A stretch of 36,110 nucleotides of DNA, from NCBI GenBank assembly GCA_021151835.1, contig JAGKWO010000056.1, positions 1 to 36,110 of the forward strand, read 5' to 3'. The DNA comes from Gammaproteobacteria bacterium. Its GTDB lineage: Bacteria > Pseudomonadota > Gammaproteobacteria > Pseudomonadales > Cellvibrionaceae. Made by a program: the position numbers and the translations under genes. The notes below the pieces were generated by a model. The model was not told where the DNA came from, ran no database searches, and was given only the letters and a program-made list of their open reading frames with translations. Shown one piece after another: positions 32,527-36,110 of this stretch. The number at the start of each line of letters is the position of its first letter. Position 1 is the first letter of the stretch.

Positions 32527-33551
32527 TGCGCAAACCTTTCCATTACATCGCCGGAAATAATTTGCTCCCACAATTGGTTGCGTACCTCTGCATCTTCAAT
32601 CGGTTCCAGCCAGATGAGCTGGTGATTGTGGTGAATAGTGGAAGAGTGACGGGTGCTGGCTAATCCCTGGTTTTGGTTTAAGCGCTGGCTGGCTTTTTCA
32701 TCCAGCATAAAATTAATCCATTGTTCCGCGAGTGGTCCGGCAGTCCTGCCGATGGCCCAGCAATCCAGCCATGCAAGCGTGCCATCTTTGGGCAAGGTAT
32801 AACCGACATCCGCCCCTGCATCGGCCAAGGCTTTTACTTGTTGGCTGCCATAGTTGGCGTAAATAAGTGCAATCTCCTGGGTTTTAAAAAGCTTTACTGC
32901 TTCTTGTGGTGAAGAATAAAACGTTAATAAATTGCGGCGCAATTCGACCAGGTGACGCGCAGAGCGATTGAGTTCGGCTGAGGTTTGTTGAAAAGGGGAG
33001 GGAAACCCGAGGCTGATACCGGCAAGCGTAAAATTATGATTACTGGTATTAAAAGCCAATACTTTTCCTGCGTACTTTTTATCCCAGAGTACGGTTATGG
33101 ATTCCGGTGGTTGGTGAACCAGCTTGCGGTTATAAATTAAACCCATTTCAGAATAGGTGTAGGGAATGGCAAAAGTCTGGCCGCGCGCCATTAAGCCGGG
33201 AATTTTACCGGTATCCTGAAAACGCTTATCCTGGTATTGGATGTTGGGAATTTCAGCGGTATTGATCGCACGCAAGTAACCTTTTTTCAGATAGCGTTGT
33301 AATTCGGCGGTGTTAACGGCAATCAAGTCGTAATTTTCATGTCCGTCCCGACTTACACGATTCCACAATTCATCATCGGAATGCACTAGTGTCACATCCA
33401 CTTTACTACCGGTTTGTTGCTCAAATTCCTTAACGAGATCGGCTTCAGCGTACCCCTCCCAGGCCAGAATATTCAGTTGTGGCTGTGCAAAACCGGTTTG
33501 AGCCAAGATCAACAATAAGAAAATTATTGTGAAGTGTGGAAAATATTTCAT
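32523..33551 (-). CDS. PotD-like periplasmic polyamine-type binding protein
   Basis: 342 aa from ATG 33551 (TTG 33557 less likely). Signal peptide through ILAQTGFA; mature start QPQLNILAWEGYAEADLVKE is typical of PotD/PotF-type spermidine or putrescine binding proteins; DLIAVNTAELQRYLKKG, FAIPYTYSEMGLIYN and LAWLDCWAIG follow. No ABC permease or ATPase genes are nearby; instead the next gene is a sensor cyclase overlapping by four bases. It may serve as a sensor subunit, like NspS for MbaA in Vibrio cholerae. Ligand unproven. Confidence 0.85.
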   Translation of the reverse strand: MKYFPHFTIIFLLLILAQTGFAQPQLNILAWEGYAEADLVKEFEQQTGSKVDVTLVHSDDELWNRVSRDGHENYDLIAVNTAELQRYLKKGYLRAINTAEIPNIQYQDKRFQDTGKIPGLMARGQTFAIPYTYSEMGLIYNRKLVHQPPESITVLWDKKYAGKVLAFNTSNHNFTLAGISLGFPSPFQQTSAELNRSARHLVELRRNLLTFYSSPQEAVKLFKTQEIALIYANYGSQQVKALADAGADVGYTLPKDGTLAWLDCWAIGRTAGPLAEQWINFMLDEKASQRLNQNQGLASTRHSSTIHHNHQLIWLEPIEDAEVRNQLWEQIISGDVMERFAQ

Positions 33552-33622
33552 TACCAAATCCGGGGGCTGTGTCGCATTTAAGTCTAGTTGCAGCTCGGCA
33601 AATTTTTGCGCAATTATCAGGT

Positions 33623-34333
33623 TTATGTGAAATCCGGGGCATCTGCCTCGCCCCGTTTGCCGATAATGCGTGCCGGATTCCCCGCCACCTTGTTAAATGC
33701 AGCGACTGCCCGGGTCACAATGCTACCCATACCGACAATTGCACCATCGCCAATAGTCACTCCATCAACAATACCGGCATGCGCACCTATCCACACATCC
33801 TCGCCAATAGAAATGCCGTTGGAGCTGACGGGCTGATCCTTAACAAACCGATCCGGCTCCATACCATGATTAAATGCATAGGCACAGCTGTATGCTGCCA
33901 AACGGGAATTATTGCCAATCACTATCCCTTTGCTACCACCATCCAGTGTTACGTGATGGTTAATGGAAACGCCGTTGCCGAGTCTTACGGGGCCATGAAT
34001 GACCGTATCCGCAGCAATCCAGCAATTATCGCCAATAACAATAGGGCGACCAGGTTCCGCAAACAGGCGGGCTTCCGGAGCGATAAAGCAATTGGTGCCG
34101 ATAGTGATAGTTTCCATCGCCTGTAAATAGGCTTGCACCTCATCTTGCCAGGCTTGGGCCCAGGCGCGATGCCGGGGTTTAAGGCGTTCATATAGCCAGG
34201 GCATGTAACTTAAACGCAACTTATGCTGGATTCGATAAGCCTGAGTATCTTCGGAGGAGTTTTCAGTTGCGGGTGGATTTGGCGGTGTGGTGATAGATGA
34301 ATCAATAGTCATAGCGGGCACACTGTGCAACAT
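33623..34333 (-). CDS. hexapeptide-repeat acyltransferase (maltose/colanate acetyltransferase type)
   Basis: 236 aa from ATG 34333, or 229 from ATG 34312; neither has a clear Shine-Dalgarno. The N-terminal 85 residues are polar then basic (RIQHKLRLSYMPWLYERLKP). The rest is a left-handed beta-helix of hexapeptide repeats (ITIGTNCFIAPEARLF, IVIGDNCWIAADTVI, ISIGEDVWIGAHAGI, VTIGDGAIVGMGSIVTRAV), with a catalytic-type histidine in INHHVTLDGG or FNHGME. The GNPARIIGKRG ending is typical of acetyl-CoA-dependent O-acetyltransferases. Acceptor unknown. It lies 71 bases upstream of the PotD-like operon, same strand. Confidence 0.85.
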   Translation of the reverse strand: MLHSVPAMTIDSSITTPPNPPATENSSEDTQAYRIQHKLRLSYMPWLYERLKPRHRAWAQAWQDEVQAYLQAMETITIGTNCFIAPEARLFAEPGRPIVIGDNCWIAADTVIHGPVRLGNGVSINHHVTLDGGSKGIVIGNNSRLAAYSCAYAFNHGMEPDRFVKDQPVSSNGISIGEDVWIGAHAGIVDGVTIGDGAIVGMGSIVTRAVAAFNKVAGNPARIIGKRGEADAPDFT

Positions 34334-34399
34334 AGTGTGCGAAGTATAAATAAAAAAGGTGACCGCCGGTTGCAGGTGATTGGTTTGTTCGCTTGGCCG

Positions 34400-34515
34400 C
34401 TAGTGCTTCCCGCATAACGGTAAGCTGGGCACAAATCAAAACATGGGGCGCTGAGATAAGCGCTCATAGGGTAAACCCGTCATTACGGCAACCGGTGCGG
34501 ACACCTGACTTGATT
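34400..34515 (-). ncRNA. candidate structured 5' leader of acyltransferase gene (copy B)
   Basis: Blocks shared with the rhlE leader in the same order and orientation (plus-strand spelling): CCCGCATAACGG (34409-34420), GGCG..GAGATA (34447-34458), ATAGGGTAAAC (34466-34476), GACACCTGAC (34500-34509). The proximal stem is GCTT..CCG/CGG..AAGC (34405-34412 with 34418-34425), where copy A has CCT../..AGG: paired changes. Further stems: GCGCT/AGCGC (34448-34452 with 34459-34463), CCGT/ACGG (34477-34480 with 34485-34488). A TATAAT on the minus strand (34512-34517) would start the RNA right at the element. Strand is inferred from copy A and this promoter. Confidence 0.5.
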
Positions 34516-34517
34516 AT
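34512..34517 (-). promoter_or_regulatory. candidate -10 box for copy B leader
   Basis: TATAAT on the minus strand, directly upstream of the conserved leader element. No good -35 at 16-18 bases. It would yield a leader of about 170 bases before the acyltransferase start. Confidence 0.4.
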
Positions 34518-34638
34518 AGTCATGTCGATTTTTGCCGCTAGGGGTAGTTTAGTCTTTTGAGTCACATCGATTGGCTTTTTATAGTCGAAAAAATCTATGG
34601 CTGATATGCTGCTGCCACTTTTTTCATGGTTTGTTGTT

Positions 34639-35343
34639 ATGTACGAGATTATTGAAAACCAGCCGGATTTTGTGGTGATTTACAAAAAGCCGGACACCAG
34701 TTTTCACAGCGAATCCGGTAAACCCGGCGTATTTGAAACACTTAAACAGCGCGAGGGTTTTGCTGAACTTTTTCCGGTGCATCGATTGGATAAAGTGACT
34801 TCGGGGTTATTGGTGATGGCAAAAAATGCAGCAACCAATCTTGCATTGACACAAGCATTTGCAAATCGCGACGTTGAAAAATTTTATCTGGCAATCAGCG
34901 CGAAAAAGCCGCTAAAAAAACAGGGCCTGGTAAAAGGCGATATGGCTCCCGCAAGGCGCGGTGCGTGGAAATTATTACCCGGTAATGAAAACCCGGCGAT
35001 TACGCAATTTTTTAATAAAGGTATCGGTAATGGTTTGCGGTTGTTTATCGTAAAGCCGCATACCGGTAAAACCCATCAAATCCGGGTTGCATTAAAAAGC
35101 CTGGGGGCGCCTATTTTAGGTGATGAGCTTTATGGCGGCGATCAAGCCGACGTATCGATTGACCGCACTTATCTCCATGCATTTAGTTTGGGCTTTTTTC
35201 TTAATGGCGAGCGCTATCGTTTTACTGTAATGCCGCGTGAAGGTGAATATTTTTGTGCGGAGAGTTTCAATATTGCAATTGAAGAATGGCGTGAGCCCTG
35301 GCTATTGCCATGGCCACTACTGAAAACAAAAAAGCCGCAATAA
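34639..35343 (+). CDS. RluA-family pseudouridine synthase
   Basis: 234 aa from ATG 34639 (MYEIIENQPDFVVIYKKPDT); an earlier in-frame ATG at 34597 would add 14 hydrophobic residues with no homologue counterpart. No S4 RNA-binding domain precedes the catalytic domain. The catalytic Asp lies in FPVHRLDKVTSGLLVMAKNA; KFYLAI, KTHQIRVALKSLGAPILGD and the LYGG segment complete the RluA fold. Resembles the stand-alone Rlu subfamily (TIGR01621-type), whose RNA target is not known to me. Its last codons form half of the terminator stem. Confidence 0.88.
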   Translation: MYEIIENQPDFVVIYKKPDTSFHSESGKPGVFETLKQREGFAELFPVHRLDKVTSGLLVMAKNAATNLALTQAFANRDVEKFYLAISAKKPLKKQGLVKGDMAPARRGAWKLLPGNENPAITQFFNKGIGNGLRLFIVKPHTGKTHQIRVALKSLGAPILGDELYGGDQADVSIDRTYLHAFSLGFFLNGERYRFTVMPREGEYFCAESFNIAIEEWREPWLLPWPLLKTKKPQ

Positions 35344-35356
35344 TTGCGGCTTTTTT
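35328..35356. terminator. bidirectional terminator between RluA-family gene and tRNA-Asn
   Basis: AAAAAAGCCGCAATAATTGC followed by GGCTTTTTT: an exact GCCGCAA/TTGCGGC stem with A and T runs on its sides. It overlaps the last codons and stop of the plus-strand gene and serves the minus-strand tRNA. Confidence 0.92.
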
Positions 35357-35394
35357 ACAGGCGTTTGCAGGAGTGGGCGCTGCAAACTTAAATC

Positions 35395-35470
35395 TGGCTC
35401 CGCCTGCTGGACTCGAACCAGCGACCCAATGATTAACAGTCATTTGCTCTACCGACTGAGCTAAGGCGGA
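35395..35470 (-). tRNA. tRNA-Asn (GTT)
   Basis: 76 bases on the minus strand. TCCGCCT/AGGCGGA acceptor stem, D arm TAGCTCAGTCGGTAGAGC, anticodon loop CTGTTAA with GTT, T arm with GGTTCGAGTCC, discriminator G and encoded CCA. Fully canonical. A second identical copy starts beyond ppnP. Confidence 0.97.
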
Positions 35471-35568
35471 ACGGCTATCTCCTGCGAGAAGGCGCGCATA
35501 ATAGCGATGCACTTTCTGTTGGTCAACGCTTTTGCCGATCTTCGATTAAAAAGTGGAATAAGAAAAAC

Positions 35569-35593
35569 AAAAAAGGCGCAAAAGCGCCTTTTT
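35569..35593 (-). terminator. terminator after ppnP
   Basis: AAAAAGGCGCAAAAGCGCCTTTTT: GGCGC/GCGCC stem with four-base AAAA loop and flanking A/T runs, 33 bases past the ppnP stop on the minus strand. Confidence 0.88.
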
Positions 35594-35625
35594 GATTAGC
35601 TGGTATACAGCTGAAATTTGAAATC

Positions 35626-35907
35626 TTATTCGTATTTGCACAGATAAGAAGTTTCAACATCCGCAACCACTTTGAAGCGTTGGTTTGCTTCAACAATAAA
35701 GGTTTCACCCGCGGCGAAAGTTTGTGCTTTATCGCTACCTGGCAATACCACGGTCAGGCTGCCGGTTACTACGGTCATGTATTCTTTTTGGCTGGTACCA
35801 AATTCGTATTCGCCTTTGGCCATCACACCAACGGTTGCGGGCAGGGTTTCGGTTTGGAAAGCGATGGACTTAACTGCGCCACCGAAGTATTCATTCACTT
35901 TAAACAT
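35626..35907 (-). CDS. ppnP: pyrimidine/purine nucleoside phosphorylase PpnP
   Basis: 93 aa single-domain cupin, colinear with E. coli PpnP (YaiE): MFKVNEYFGGAVKSIAF, VGVMAKGEYEFGTS, EYMTVVTGSLTVVLPG, FAAGETFIVEANQRFKV and the terminal SYLCKYE. Phosphorolytically splits several nucleosides for base salvage. ATG 35907 has GGAG six bases upstream; the longer frame to 35958 is not conserved. It is an isolated gene, with terminators on both sides, lying between two tRNA-Asn genes. Confidence 0.95.
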   Translation of the reverse strand: MFKVNEYFGGAVKSIAFQTETLPATVGVMAKGEYEFGTSQKEYMTVVTGSLTVVLPGSDKAQTFAAGETFIVEANQRFKVVADVETSYLCKYE

Positions 35908-35997
35908 GGGAAGCTCCAATAAAAAAGAGGGTATTTGTTTGTACCCGATTACGGGCACAGGATTTGACTATTCGACGGTTGCAAATGTATCGCGCAT

Positions 35998-36027
35998 AAA
36001 AAAGGCCGCATTATTATGCGGCCTTTC
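35998..36027 (-). terminator. terminator after second tRNA-Asn
   Basis: AAAGGCCGCATTATTATGCG with GCCTTT: AAAGGCCGCAT/ATGCGGCCTTT stem with A run on the left (T run on the minus strand), 12 bases after the tRNA 3' end. Confidence 0.88.
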
Positions 36028-36038
36028 TCATTTAATTC

Positions 36039-36110
36039 TGGCTCCGCCTGCTGGACTCGAACCAGCGACCCAATGATTAACAGTCATTTGCTCTACCGAC
36101 TGAGCTAAGG
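36039..36110 (-). tRNA. tRNA-Asn (GTT), second copy, 5' end cut by window edge
   Basis: Identical to the copy at 35395-35470 over all 72 visible bases, including encoded CCA; the first four bases of the acceptor stem fall outside the window. Confidence 0.95.

Noticed and set aside
34321..34343. Inverted repeat GCACAC/GTGTGC around the acyltransferase start codon
   Set aside because: Short arms with an 11-base gap; too weak to claim as a regulatory site.

Overview
The window reads as chromosomal DNA of a free-living, flagellated gammaproteobacterium of moderate GC content. Three things point to the Pseudomonadales/Cellvibrionales side, with a Cellvibrio-like organism as my best guess: a FleQ-type flagellar master regulator, a fadB/fadA - small protein - sulA - lexA neighbourhood resembling that of Pseudomonas, and close protein similarity throughout. 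This is inferred from remembered protein families; no database was searched.

Layout. 1-3655 (+): the end of the fatty-acid locus, acpP (partial)-fabF-pabC-mltG. 3818-8211 (+): glnS-cysS, then a HAD phosphatase flanked by two very small membrane proteins. 8229-10716: a CcsA/YpjD-like membrane protein divergent from ffh. 10795-11586 (-): a HopJ-family/YjbQ pair. 11749-13446 (+): NAD-type malic enzyme. 13447-13992: a non-coding scar with a decayed transposase-like fragment, followed by an N-terminally truncated MmcQ/YjbR-like gene and an XRE-cupin regulator. 14978-18316 (+): the fadBA beta-oxidation operon. 18457-20179 (+): a phosphomannose-isomerase-like protein and a small acidic protein. 20226-21228 (-): the SOS operon lexA-sulA with two operator boxes. 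21315-22567 (-): a DUF2845 secreted protein and a YbbO-like dehydrogenase. 22685-25624 (+): fliS, a FliT-like gene, a second fliS and fleQ. 25713-28496 (-): RhlE-type RNA helicase and a Bcr/CflA-like MFS pump. 28649-33551 (-): a tightly packed four-gene operon (PotD-like binding protein, dCACHE-HAMP-GGDEF cyclase, FMN glutamate-synthase-like protein, DUF3806 protein). 33623-34333 (-): hexapeptide acyltransferase. 34639-35343 (+): RluA-family pseudouridine synthase. 35395-36110 (-): two identical tRNA-Asn genes with ppnP between them.

Most of the window is housekeeping. The parts that deserve attention are: (i) two diverged copies of what looks like one structured RNA leader, upstream of rhlE and of the acyltransferase; (ii) the binding-protein/GGDEF operon, whose ATGA overlap suggests a periplasmic ligand-to-c-di-GMP sensor in the style of NspS/MbaA; (iii) a 10-bp inverted repeat that would bury the ribosome binding site of the second fliS; (iv) a heptanucleotide tandem repeat filling the convergent gap next to sulA; (v) the transposase scar with the truncated MmcQ gene; and (vi) a PMI-like cupin protein with a near-complete metal site. 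No CRISPR array, prophage, intact insertion sequence or replication origin was seen.
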